A stretch of 64,000 nucleotides of DNA from Alteromonas indica (GTDB lineage: Bacteria > Pseudomonadota > Gammaproteobacteria > Enterobacterales > Alteromonadaceae): NCBI GenBank assembly GCA_003056425.1, contig PYVY01000007.1, forward strand, positions 186,001 to 250,000, read 5' to 3'. Positions within the stretch are counted from its first letter, which is position 1. Each line of letters begins with the position of its first letter. Below are positions 8,955-17,740 of this stretch, in pieces. The notes under the pieces were generated by a model. The model did no database searches, was not told where the DNA came from, and was given only the letters and a program-made list of their open reading frames with translations. The position numbers were made by a program, and so were the translations under genes.

Positions 8955-9993
8955 GAAAAGAAAGATATTTGTAGTGGGCACTGCTCAAGTAGGTGGCATA
9001 GATAGTGTAATAAAAAATCTTGCGATATGTATGGGTGATAACTATACCTTCAAAAGGATAGCTACACATGATGCAGTGTCAGCCCCAAGAAAAGCTATGT
9101 TATTTATTAGGGCATTCCTACAGATTTTATATTTTTCTATAGTGGAAAGAAAACCTATATTTCATCTGCATATGTCGTATAACGGAAGTTTCTGGCGAAA
9201 ATTAATCTATACAGAAACGATAAAGCTACTCGGTGGCAAAGTAGTTGTCCACTTGCATGGTTCAGAGTTCAGAGATTTTATAGAAAGAAGCGGCCGTTTC
9301 ACAACCGCGCTTGTTAATCGACTTGTTAAAAAAGCCGATAAATTTCTAGTTTTATCTGATTACTGGGCGGATTACATTAGATCTATCGTGAAAAAATATA
9401 GCCATAATAAGATTGAAGTTTTAAGAAATTTTGCGTTGGTTGAAAATAAAAATGGCCTAAAGAAACAAGCAAGAAACTTCTTATTTGTCGGCGCTATAAT
9501 AAAAAGGAAAGGAATATACGACCTTCTTAACGCGCTAAAATATGTAAGTAATATCCATCTTCATGTCTGTGGCGACGGCGAACTCGAAGAGTGTGAAAGG
9601 CTAGTCAACGAACTTGGTATAGCTGAAAAGGTCAAGTTTCACGGTTGGATTGATGGTTTTAAGAAAGTAGAACTTATGGAAGTCTGTGAAGCGTTAATTT
9701 TACCCTCCTATAATGAAGGGCTTCCGATAGTGATCCTTGAAGCAATGCAACTAAATACGCCCATTATTACTACACCTGTTGGTGGTATACCCGAGGTCAT
9801 TAAACACAAGGAAACGGGCTATTTAGTTGAACCTGGTAACATAAAAGAGATAGTCGAGGCGATTAATGTTATCTCAACTGATACTTTAGTAACTGAAAAT
9901 ATCGCGAAAAATGCTAAAGCTCTCTATGAAAATGAATATTGTCATACTATAAGTATACCTAAACTCATACATATTTATGATCAGGTAGCATGA
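8938..9993 (+). CDS. Glycosyltransferase, GT4 family
   Basis: A 351-aa GT-B fold retaining glycosyltransferase. The N-terminal acceptor domain has the glycine-rich GGIDSVIKNLA; the C-terminal GT1/GT4 domain has FVGAIIKRKGIYDLLNAL and the donor-binding E-x7-E block LPSYNEGLPIVILEAM. It should add one sugar to the lipid-linked EPS unit on the cytoplasmic side. The start is GTG at 8938, inside the end of the polymerase gene; a second GTG at 8947 is possible. Its stop overlaps the next start in an ATGA. Donor and linkage are not predictable. Confidence 0.88.
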   Translation: MNTVNKKRKIFVVGTAQVGGIDSVIKNLAICMGDNYTFKRIATHDAVSAPRKAMLFIRAFLQILYFSIVERKPIFHLHMSYNGSFWRKLIYTETIKLLGGKVVVHLHGSEFRDFIERSGRFTTALVNRLVKKADKFLVLSDYWADYIRSIVKKYSHNKIEVLRNFALVENKNGLKKQARNFLFVGAIIKRKGIYDLLNALKYVSNIHLHVCGDGELEECERLVNELGIAEKVKFHGWIDGFKKVELMEVCEALILPSYNEGLPIVILEAMQLNTPIITTPVGGIPEVIKHKETGYLVEPGNIKEIVEAINVISTDTLVTENIAKNAKALYENEYCHTISIPKLIHIYDQVA

Positions 9994-10709
9994 AAACATC
10001 ATCCATTTTAATCATTTGTCTTATCTCCTGCTTTGTTAACGCTAGTGAAGATGTAAAAAGTAAAACCGCCAGTGCTATAAATTACAACAACGGGACCGGC
10101 GGAATATACTTTGAGTCGCAAGATGAAGGTATCAAAGTCGACGATAGCCGTATCAAGTTTTATTTAAATGAAGCCTCTACTAAAATAAATAACGGCTATC
10201 GTAGCGAAGTCGCAATATTTGACCGTTTTGAATTAGGTAGCAAAGTTAAATATATATTCACCCTAACTGTTAATAAGATTTCTCAGAAAACGATTACGCA
10301 AGATAATAGCTGGTTTATAGTAGCCCAATGGCACGACCAGCCAAATAAAGAGCTAGGTGAAACATGGTCATCTTTTCCAAAAAGACCGCCGCCGCTCTCG
10401 TTTGGAATTGATTATAAGAAAGGTTACAAACTGTATTTTAAAAGCGAAAAAAATTATATAGACATGGATATACGTCTTGGTTCTACAATTTTTTGCGCCG
10501 TAGAAATAGAGTGGATATTTAGCAAGGACGGTGCGATATCCGGTAAGTGTAGAACTGGTATAGACAATATGAAATTCAGTTTTAAAGATAGAACTATGCA
10601 CAATAGGTACTATCACTATTTCAAATTTGGAATCTATAATGGGCCTACAGTAAAAGGTAAAAACGAAGTAACGTTTAAAAACTTAAATATAAATCCTATA
10701 GAGGTTTAA
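9990..10709 (+). CDS. Secreted heparin lyase-like polysaccharide lyase
   Basis: A 239-aa protein with a clear Sec signal peptide (MKTSSILIICLISCFVNASE). The mature part resembles the Polysacc_lyase (heparin lyase I-like, beta-jelly-roll) family: RSEVAIF near residue 71, QWHDQPNKELG near 110, PPPLSFGIDY, and a C-terminal YYHYFKFGIYNGPT. In that family the Q-W-H and K-x-G-I-Y strands shape the cleft. I infer a periplasmic or secreted enzyme that trims or releases the polymer, which would then contain uronic acid, but activity is not proven by sequence. It sits inside the EPS operon, overlapping the upstream gene by 4 nt (ATGA), so it is co-translated with the synthesis genes. Confidence 0.72.
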   Translation: MKTSSILIICLISCFVNASEDVKSKTASAINYNNGTGGIYFESQDEGIKVDDSRIKFYLNEASTKINNGYRSEVAIFDRFELGSKVKYIFTLTVNKISQKTITQDNSWFIVAQWHDQPNKELGETWSSFPKRPPPLSFGIDYKKGYKLYFKSEKNYIDMDIRLGSTIFCAVEIEWIFSKDGAISGKCRTGIDNMKFSFKDRTMHNRYYHYFKFGIYNGPTVKGKNEVTFKNLNINPIEV

Positions 10710-11156
10710 ATGAAAAAAATAATATTAGTCGCGTCACCAGGGGGTCACTTTGTTCAACTTAGCTTGCTTAGTGATAAACTTGTCGGATGGAAGCGAGTAA
10801 TTATAGGGACATATAGCTCTAAGCCTTCCTTTATGGAAGGCGAGAAGTATTACGCAATATCCGATTTTAGTCGTACTGATATTTGGAAGTCACTATATGT
10901 AGGCTATAAATCATTTAAAATACTCAAGACGGAAAGGCCCTCGGTAGTCGTAACGACCGGCGCAGCTCCTGGTTTAATATTTTCATTAATAGCTAAGCTC
11001 TATGGGGTAAGAACTATCTGGATAGATAGTGTCGCGAATTCAAATAAACTATCTTTGTCTGGGAATTTGGCCAAAATATTTGGGATAACCGTTTTATCGC
11101 AGTGGGAAAACGTCTGTGAGCACAACGACATAGAATATCACGGAAGACTAATCTAA
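10710..11156 (+). CDS. Alg14/PssD-like glycosyltransferase membrane subunit
   Basis: A 148-aa protein of the Alg14/PssD/EpsE family. It begins with the loop VASPGGHFVQLSLL and has VVVTTGAAPGLIF near residue 72. In two-part glycosyltransferases this subunit anchors the catalytic partner at the membrane and binds the acceptor. The next gene encodes the matching Alg13/PssE part and starts on the base after this stop codon. The ribosome site GAGG is seven to eight bases before the ATG. Together they probably transfer one hexose or hexuronic acid, as PssDE do in rhizobial EPS. Confidence 0.88.
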   Translation: MKKIILVASPGGHFVQLSLLSDKLVGWKRVIIGTYSSKPSFMEGEKYYAISDFSRTDIWKSLYVGYKSFKILKTERPSVVVTTGAAPGLIFSLIAKLYGVRTIWIDSVANSNKLSLSGNLAKIFGITVLSQWENVCEHNDIEYHGRLI

Positions 11157-11618
11157 ATGTTATTTTTAACTATAGGTACTCAATTACCATTCGACCGTTT
11201 AGTTGGAATGGTTGACAAGGTAAACAGCGAGTTGCAGCTTGAGATAGAGGCTCAGGTCGGAAACTCCAAAATCAGTGCAAACAACCTTAAAACTGTGAGC
11301 CTGCTACCTCCAGATGAAATGGACAATAAACTAGACAGTTGTGAAGTCATTATTTCACATGCCGGAATGGGTACTATCATAACTGCTATAAAACGTTCAA
11401 AGCCCATCATCATAGTTCCTCGTGTCGCAGCTTTAGGCGAACATCGCAACGACCACCAAAAGGACACGGTAGACTCTTTCCGCGGAGTTTCGGGGGTTTA
11501 CGTAGCTGAAAGCTATGAAGAATTAAAAGAACTTATTATAAAACGTCGAACATTAGAAAAGCCGAAAGGTCTCAATTCCCCGAGTATCCAAAGGTTAGTG
11601 GATTTTATAGCTATTTAG
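11157..11618 (+). CDS. Alg13/PssE-like glycosyltransferase catalytic subunit
   Basis: This 153-aa protein is the C-terminal half of a split GT28-type glycosyltransferase. It opens with MLFLTIGTQLPFDRLV, and carries the sugar-nucleotide-binding block VISHAGMGTI (residues ~62-71) and the PRVAALGEHRNDHQ segment, as in Alg13, PssE and the MurG C-terminal domain. It needs the Alg14-like partner encoded immediately upstream with no spacer, so the two are almost certainly made in step. The donor is not predictable, although UDP-sugars are usual. Confidence 0.88.
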   Translation: MLFLTIGTQLPFDRLVGMVDKVNSELQLEIEAQVGNSKISANNLKTVSLLPPDEMDNKLDSCEVIISHAGMGTIITAIKRSKPIIIVPRVAALGEHRNDHQKDTVDSFRGVSGVYVAESYEELKELIIKRRTLEKPKGLNSPSIQRLVDFIAI

Positions 11619-11644
11619 CTATCCTATAACCTATAGAGGTCGGT

Positions 11645-12169
11645 ATGAGAAGTTTTTTAATTTATTTAATTAGCACGGTATTTATATTTACTAGTCTAAA
11701 GAGTCAGGCGGACCAATTTACATTAGGTGCTGACGATATAATATCAGTTATCGTATTCAATGAAATCGACCTTTCACATGAAAGCGTAAGGATATCCACT
11801 ACAGGCGATATTCCCATGCCATTAATTGGACAGGTTGAAATAGCAGGGTTATCGATAGCTGAGGCTGAAAGTAAGATAAAATTTCTTTACAGCCAAGGCT
11901 TTCTAAAAAATCCTGATATATCCATTTCGGTTATAGAATATAGATTATTCTACATTGATGGAATGGTGGAAAACCCTGGTGGATATAACTATCGAAAGGG
12001 GATGACAGTTCAACGTGCTATCACATTAGCCGGTGGTTTCACCGAAAGGGCCGACAAAGAAGAGATCACTATAAAAAATAATGGTGAGAAAACTGTGGTC
12101 GCTGATGGAAGCCTGGATCATAGCGTCTCGCCGGGTGATGTTATTGTTGTAAAAGAAAGATTTTTCTGA
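11645..12169 (+). CDS. Short polysaccharide export (OPX) protein, Wza-like
   Basis: A 174-aa exported protein: hydrophobic signal segment (residues 1-22), a poly_export domain (LGADDIISVIVFNEIDLS, then ISTTGDIPMPLIGQVEIAG) and one SLBB domain (FYIDGMVENPGGYNYRKG, TVQRAITLAGGFTERADK). It is less than half the length of E. coli Wza (379 aa) and ends straight after the SLBB domain, so it lacks the C-terminal amphipathic helix that forms the Wza outer-membrane pore. No lipobox cysteine is seen. Short OPX proteins are known in other EPS systems and need another outer-membrane component, which is not in this locus. Ribosome site GAGG is at 11636-11639. Confidence 0.87.
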   Translation: MRSFLIYLISTVFIFTSLKSQADQFTLGADDIISVIVFNEIDLSHESVRISTTGDIPMPLIGQVEIAGLSIAEAESKIKFLYSQGFLKNPDISISVIEYRLFYIDGMVENPGGYNYRKGMTVQRAITLAGGFTERADKEEITIKNNGEKTVVADGSLDHSVSPGDVIVVKERFF

Positions 12170-12178
12170 GATTAAACG

Positions 12179-14332
12179 ATGATTGATTTTGAAAAGCGGC
12201 AGGAAGCCGAAAAAATAGAGATTAAAAAATACATAGATATTTTATGGAAAAAAAAGCTAGTAATAGCTATATTTTTAATGACCGTTTCGGTCATAGCAGT
12301 ATCAGTATTAAGTAATAAAACGCCAATCTATACTGCTAAAACAACTCTTAATATTGAAATACCGCGAGATCCTCGCGTGATAGAAAGCAATAGTCGTTCA
12401 CTATCAAACTTTCAACTAATTTCAATGTACTATCAAACACAGAGAGACATCATTAGTTCAGATCTTATTCTTGGAAGAGTTGTAGAAAACTTAAATCTTG
12501 TTGATGCGTATATTGTTTTTCAAAAGAGTAAAGATGATAATAGTCTGCTTTCATTTTTCTCTACTAAAAGGGAAAGGGAAAAGAAAAACTATGAAGAGCA
12601 AAAGTATTCTATTATTAATGATTTGAAGAAAAACTTAAAAGTTGAAGGCGGAGATAGAACTGAACTTTTAACGCTTAGTGTAGAGTCGGTATTACAGCAC
12701 AAAGTCCATGAAATCGCTAATTCGATTGCTCAGGAATATATTAAGTATAACCTAAAACATAGAAACGAAAAGCTAGTTGAGACAAGTAATTGGCTGGATA
12801 ATCAATTAAATGATATAAAGCTAAAGCTGAATACTTCCGAAGATGAATTAAGACGTTTTTCCCTAAAAAATAATTTAGTAAATACCAATCAGCAGGAATA
12901 CTCTGCTAATACTCAGCTAGAAAACCTCAATAAAAAACTGATAGAAAGTCAGAATTCCTTTTCGAAGATTAGGGAGTTACACGATCGCGTAGAAGAAATA
13001 TCATCTAATCCGGAAAGCTCTTTTCGCTCTCTATCAATTGTTATTAATAACGATATCATCAGGGATATTGTGGCAGAAACAGTTTCTATTTCTAGAAAAA
13101 TTGATGAGCTAGATGATCGTTACGGTAACAAGCATCCTAAGATGATTGCGCTAAAAGCCGATTTGAAGAGCGCCAACGCTAGTCTGGATAGTGAAGTCGA
13201 TAAGATAGTAAAAAGTATAAATATCGACTATGTGTCTTCAAAAGAAGAGTTGTCAAATATAAAGGCACTAATTTCAGAGAAGAATAAAGAGTTAATAGAT
13301 ATACAAAAGAAAAACTTTGCTCTCAAAAGAATGGAGCGCGAGGTTGCAAATAATGCTGCTATTTATGAGTCCTATCTGAAAGAACTTGCTCAAAGTAATA
13401 TATCTGAGAATTACGACATTTCTAATGTTAAAGTTATTGATGATGCACGTCTACCTGCACGGCCAAGCGGTATATCTAAGTCTATTATCCTTCTTGGCGT
13501 CTTAGTGATTTCTTTTGGTTTTATATCTGTCCTTATTATTACTTTGGATATGTTCAAGTCTGTAATAGTAAGCCCTGATGATGTAGAAAAGTACTTGTCC
13601 GTACCTTTGCTAGGTTTCACTATAAAGAATAAAAACCTATCGAAAAATAGCAAAGTCAAGTTTCTTGCTAGAAATGCCAATAACTCACCTGAGTTATTAG
13701 AAAGCTTCAAATCTATAAGAACAAATTTATTTCTGGCGGATACGCCTAATCTATCACATAGCTTTTTAGTTACTTCCTCCAATCCGTTGGAAGGTAAGTC
13801 AGTATTTAGTTTAAACCTGGCGACTGTAATGAGCCAACTCGGTAAGACCGCTTTAGTTGAACTCGATTTAAGAAAGCCCACACTTCTCAATAAGTTAGCC
13901 TTGGCCAATGACCAACCTGGCATCGAGGCGTATTTAAAAGGTACAAGTAACTCGTTAGTTCCGAGGTCAGTTGACGGCATTGAAGGCATTGAACTATTTG
14001 CGGTCGCGCATGCTTGTGATGACGCCCCTGAACTGTTAGCAGGTCAGCAAATCCATCGTTTATTCGCTTACCTCAAAGAAAATTTTGACTATGTTGTGGT
14101 AGATTCACCACCATGCTTAGCGGTTACTGATAGTTTAGTATTAACTAAGCTTACAGATCGTACAGTTCTCTGTGCACAATCTAATCATACGAAAGTCACT
14201 GAAATAAAAGAATCCATTAAAAGATTGAACAAAGTCGATGCAAATATCTCAGGTATAGTTATTACTCAGGTTTCCCCCAAAGTTCTGAAGCAGGATTCAT
14301 TGTATTACAACGCCATTAGCTATTATGGATAA
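12179..14332 (+). CDS. Wzc-type chain-length regulator with BY-kinase domain
   Basis: A 717-aa inner-membrane co-polymerase. The N-terminal Wzz part has a first helix near residues 25-45, a long charged, coiled-coil-rich periplasmic region (~150-420) and a second helix near 435-460. The cytoplasmic end is a bacterial tyrosine kinase: Walker A PLEGKSVFSLNLA (~537), Walker A' LVELDLRKPTL (~558), Walker B VVVDSPPCLAVTD (~640). It ends in a short tyrosine cluster (SLYYNAISYYG, four Tyr) for autophosphorylation. Walker A' has Glu where IDAD is common. It controls polymer length and export with the OPX protein just upstream. No tyrosine phosphatase (Wzb) gene is in the locus. Confidence 0.93.
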   Translation: MIDFEKRQEAEKIEIKKYIDILWKKKLVIAIFLMTVSVIAVSVLSNKTPIYTAKTTLNIEIPRDPRVIESNSRSLSNFQLISMYYQTQRDIISSDLILGRVVENLNLVDAYIVFQKSKDDNSLLSFFSTKREREKKNYEEQKYSIINDLKKNLKVEGGDRTELLTLSVESVLQHKVHEIANSIAQEYIKYNLKHRNEKLVETSNWLDNQLNDIKLKLNTSEDELRRFSLKNNLVNTNQQEYSANTQLENLNKKLIESQNSFSKIRELHDRVEEISSNPESSFRSLSIVINNDIIRDIVAETVSISRKIDELDDRYGNKHPKMIALKADLKSANASLDSEVDKIVKSINIDYVSSKEELSNIKALISEKNKELIDIQKKNFALKRMEREVANNAAIYESYLKELAQSNISENYDISNVKVIDDARLPARPSGISKSIILLGVLVISFGFISVLIITLDMFKSVIVSPDDVEKYLSVPLLGFTIKNKNLSKNSKVKFLARNANNSPELLESFKSIRTNLFLADTPNLSHSFLVTSSNPLEGKSVFSLNLATVMSQLGKTALVELDLRKPTLLNKLALANDQPGIEAYLKGTSNSLVPRSVDGIEGIELFAVAHACDDAPELLAGQQIHRLFAYLKENFDYVVVDSPPCLAVTDSLVLTKLTDRTVLCAQSNHTKVTEIKESIKRLNKVDANISGIVITQVSPKVLKQDSLYYNAISYYG

Positions 14333-14361
14333 TTTTAAGAGTAAGTGGGTTAGTAGTAAGA

Positions 14362-15696
14362 ATGAGTAAATTAAAAAAGATTTTTCTATTTTCAGTCGAT
14401 AATTTAAGTTCTATTGCATTTGGAATAATCAGTACAGTTTTTATTGCCAGGACTTATGGTCCCGAGAATATGGGGCATCTCTCTTACGTTCAGTCCGTGG
14501 TAAGCGTATTTTCTTTCTTGTTTATACTTGGTATGGACAATATAATAATGAAAGAGTTCGTGAAAACTAAGCAAGTTAATAGTCTTCTAGCTTCAGTTAT
14601 ATTAATAAGATTTTTAGGTTTTATAGTTTTTATTGGTTTAGTCTATTTAGTAGGGCATGCTAGTGATACCCCAGACAATTTACTATTACCATTAATAATT
14701 GCTGCGGCTAGCGCGAGCTTTTTTGGTAAGTCGACGAGCCTGAGGCTCTATTTTCAGGCGCTTGAAAATCCTAAGTATCTATCAATCGCTACTATGTTAT
14801 CTAGGTTTATTGCGGTGATATTTATCTTCGTCGTACTCTTCCTAGACCTTGATTTCATATATGCTTGTCAATATCTATTAGTTTACTCATTGAGTTCTCA
14901 GTTAATATTAGTAACCGCATATTTGAGAACAACTGGATGTTCGATGAGTTACAGCCTCAATATCGTAGAAATTAAAAACAGAGTTAGGTTCTTACTTAGA
15001 GAGTCCTATTTACTTATCATATCATCAGCGCTACTCCCCCTATTCATGTATATGGATATGATTATTATAGAGCATTTCCTAAGTGCACAAGATGTAGGTA
15101 TCTATAGTGCAGCTGTTAGGCTAGTTAGCCAAGTAGCGTTTGTTGGGCATATCCTCGTTTTTTCTTATTTTAAGAATATTACCAATGAAATATTCGCCGG
15201 AGATGTTTATGGATACTATCTAAATAATATTGTAAGGCTTCTTTTGTATGTAGGTATCTCTGGGAGCATATTAACTTACTTCTTGGCTGATATTATTATA
15301 TTAAACTTTTTTGGTGACGCCTATGTTGAATCTGTATTGATACTGAAAATTCTTATTTGGAAGTCAGTATTTGTGTATCTAGGCGCTTTATTTTCTAGAG
15401 TTCTTATATTAAAGGGGTTGCAATCAGTAGAACTAATAAAAACATTACTGACCGCCGCTTTTTCTATTAGTTTTTCTATATTTTTTATTCAAAAGTATGG
15501 CCTAATTATAATTCCTATAATTTCAGTCTCAGCCTATTTTTTAGCCGATTTTTTGGCCTATGTAATATTTAAGGAGACTCGCTTTATGTTCGTTACGGTG
15601 TTAAAGCAGATTTTCTTAATATTCTTCCACCCATTTTCCTCTGTTCGGAATTCAGTATTTTTTCTTAAAGATAAAAGAGTCCCCGATGAAAATTAG
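14362..15696 (+). CDS. Polysaccharide flippase (Wzx-type)
   Basis: A 444-aa protein with about 12-14 predicted membrane helices, starting with the typical SVDNLSSIAFGIISTVFIARTYGPENMGHLSY segment (shown here as the N-terminal pattern, residues ~10-40) of the MATE/MOP-like polysaccharide_synt family. It should flip the lipid-linked EPS unit from the cytoplasmic to the periplasmic face before polymerisation. It follows the Wzc-type gene with a 29-nt gap and overlaps the next gene by 11 nt. Substrate specificity cannot be read from sequence. Confidence 0.88.
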   Translation: MSKLKKIFLFSVDNLSSIAFGIISTVFIARTYGPENMGHLSYVQSVVSVFSFLFILGMDNIIMKEFVKTKQVNSLLASVILIRFLGFIVFIGLVYLVGHASDTPDNLLLPLIIAAASASFFGKSTSLRLYFQALENPKYLSIATMLSRFIAVIFIFVVLFLDLDFIYACQYLLVYSLSSQLILVTAYLRTTGCSMSYSLNIVEIKNRVRFLLRESYLLIISSALLPLFMYMDMIIIEHFLSAQDVGIYSAAVRLVSQVAFVGHILVFSYFKNITNEIFAGDVYGYYLNNIVRLLLYVGISGSILTYFLADIIILNFFGDAYVESVLILKILIWKSVFVYLGALFSRVLILKGLQSVELIKTLLTAAFSISFSIFFIQKYGLIIIPIISVSAYFLADFLAYVIFKETRFMFVTVLKQIFLIFFHPFSSVRNSVFFLKDKRVPDEN

Positions 15697-16633
15697 TATA
15701 ATAGTTCCATCCTATAATGCTAACGAGACGATTATTGATACGCTGGGTTCCATAATTTCTAGTACGAATAGAGATAATGACTACGAAATTATCGTGATTG
15801 ATGATGGCTCAGATGTGCCTATAGAGCCGATTCTTAATAATCAGTTTTCTAAGTATATTACTACGGGCACGATAAAGTATAGGTATCAAGCTAATGCTGG
15901 AGTAAGTGCAGCTCGTAATGCTGGCTTGGATTTAGCTATAGGAGAGTATATTACTTTCTGCGACGCGGATGATTTGGTTAGCAATAATTATCTAACATAT
16001 TTACTTGAGCTTATAGAAGAAGATATAGATACAGATATTTATGAATTTTCTCTGACTACCTTTAAAGTAAAGGAAAATGAGACTATTAATAAATCCAGTG
16101 TTACGTTTTCACAAAAAGGCTTATCTGACTCAAGTGAGTCGTTGAAAAACTCTATCTATGCTTTTACTTGGTTAATTATGTGCCGTCTGGTTCGATCTTC
16201 TCTGGCAAAGTCTGTTAAGTTTGATGAAAATATTCGTTATTGCGAAGATTTAATTTATTTATTCAATTTATATAGTAAATCGAAAAAAGTCTATAATACC
16301 GGGGAATACCTTTACCTATATCGTATGGGCCATTCCAGTGCAATAACAAAAGTTACAGTAGACGAATGTCTAGTTATTAAAGAATTTCTAGATGGCAGAC
16401 TTGATATTAACAGTACTGAAGGAAAGGTGTTGAAGGCACATCTATTCTATATGTTTCATTCCGCCTATAAACGCAAGGAGTCTTTAATTCCCTTTATTAA
16501 ATTTTTGTGGAGTAACAGACTTTCTCCCTTAGCTGTTTATAAGATGCACTCAGATGGTCTCTTGAACCGAAGAAAATTTATGACTAACCTCTTTCCGCTT
16601 CTATATTACATCTCATTTAAGGTTAAAAAATAA
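15686..16633 (+). CDS. Glycosyltransferase, GT2 family
   Basis: A 315-aa inverting GT-A enzyme. It opens with ISIIVPSYNANETIIDTLGS, has the nucleotide-binding DDGS near residue 40, NAGVSAARNAG near 71, and the metal-binding DxD-type TFCDADD near residue 92. The C-terminal part is variable, as usual. It should add one sugar to the EPS repeat unit. It overlaps the flippase gene by 11 nt and shares one base with the following glycosyltransferase, so the three are translated together. Confidence 0.9.
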   Translation: MKISIIVPSYNANETIIDTLGSIISSTNRDNDYEIIVIDDGSDVPIEPILNNQFSKYITTGTIKYRYQANAGVSAARNAGLDLAIGEYITFCDADDLVSNNYLTYLLELIEEDIDTDIYEFSLTTFKVKENETINKSSVTFSQKGLSDSSESLKNSIYAFTWLIMCRLVRSSLAKSVKFDENIRYCEDLIYLFNLYSKSKKVYNTGEYLYLYRMGHSSAITKVTVDECLVIKEFLDGRLDINSTEGKVLKAHLFYMFHSAYKRKESLIPFIKFLWSNRLSPLAVYKMHSDGLLNRRKFMTNLFPLLYYISFKVKK

Positions 16634-17739
16634 TGAAAATAATTTTTAGAATATCCTATATGGGATTTGGCGGAGCTGAACAGGTTTTCATATCTTTAGC
16701 GAAAGAGTGGCGTGAACACCACCAAATTTTATTTGTTACAGATAGAAAAGGTGGCTCATCGTTTGAAACTTTAACGGCGTTAGATTTTGATAAAAAAAGC
16801 CTTGAAGTAAATAGAACTATATTTAGTATTTTACCATTTATGCGTGTTGTAAATGAGTATAAGCCGGATATTATTATTTCCGCATATCCAGATACAAACG
16901 CAGCTACGATTATTTCAGCAAAGCTATCCTCTGTAAAACCTAAGGTTATTGTTTCTGAGCATGCTTCTATTGTTGATCATTTCAAACACAAGTCTCGATT
17001 TTCTCGGCTTAAGCTTAATACTATTTTTAAGTATGTTTATCCGATGGCAGATAAGGTACTTTCTGTGTCTGAGGGTGTAATGAATGATTTGTTGAAAATT
17101 GTAGAACCATCATCTAAATGTACTTTTATTCATAACCCGGTTCGATTTAACGGCTCCCCCTCGTTCGAGATAAGTAACAATCCGGCGTCTTCTGGCAAGA
17201 TACTTAATTTACTTGCGGTAGGCCGTGTTACTCCTCAAAAGGACTATTCCACTCTCCTAAACGCTATATCTTTGTTGGTCCAACAAAAGACGAATTTACG
17301 TCTGTCTATAGTGGGTGGCGTGCATGATGAGACGGAATTTAACATGTTGCAAGCGTTGGCCGACAAGTTAGGTATAACTGAATACATATCGTTTGAGGGC
17401 TTCCAGTCGGATATGGCCAAATACTATAGTGAAGCTGATATCTTTGTATTGTCGTCAGCATGGGAGGGTTTTGGAAATGTCATCGTAGAAGCACTAGCTT
17501 TTGGACTTCCCGTGGTCTCTACGGACTGCAGAAGCGGGCCCAGTGAAATTTTAGAATCTGGGCGGTTTGGTAGATTGACAGAAGTCGGGAACGCCGAAGC
17601 GATCGCTTGGGCGATTCGCGAAGAGATAGAAACCCCTTCCACTACCTACTCAGAGCGATTTCGCAGAGCTAGCGATTTCTCTGAAAAAGTAGTATCTGAA
17701 AAATATTTAAATTTAATTAATGAGACTTTGGAAGCTTGA
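16633..17739 (+). CDS. Glycosyltransferase, GT4 family
   Basis: A 368-aa GT-B glycosyltransferase. The N-terminal glycine motif is MGFGGAEQVFISLA; the C-terminal domain has LLAVGRVTPQKDYSTLLNA near residue 197 and the E-x7-E donor block SSAWEGFGNVIVEALAFG near 275, followed by VVSTDCRSGPSEIL. This ending resembles GalNAc/Gal-transferring PglJ/PglH-like and amylovoran-type enzymes, but the donor is not certain. It starts on the last base of the upstream stop (TAATG). Confidence 0.9.
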   Translation: MKIIFRISYMGFGGAEQVFISLAKEWREHHQILFVTDRKGGSSFETLTALDFDKKSLEVNRTIFSILPFMRVVNEYKPDIIISAYPDTNAATIISAKLSSVKPKVIVSEHASIVDHFKHKSRFSRLKLNTIFKYVYPMADKVLSVSEGVMNDLLKIVEPSSKCTFIHNPVRFNGSPSFEISNNPASSGKILNLLAVGRVTPQKDYSTLLNAISLLVQQKTNLRLSIVGGVHDETEFNMLQALADKLGITEYISFEGFQSDMAKYYSEADIFVLSSAWEGFGNVIVEALAFGLPVVSTDCRSGPSEILESGRFGRLTEVGNAEAIAWAIREEIETPSTTYSERFRRASDFSEKVVSEKYLNLINETLEA

Positions 17740-17740
17740 T

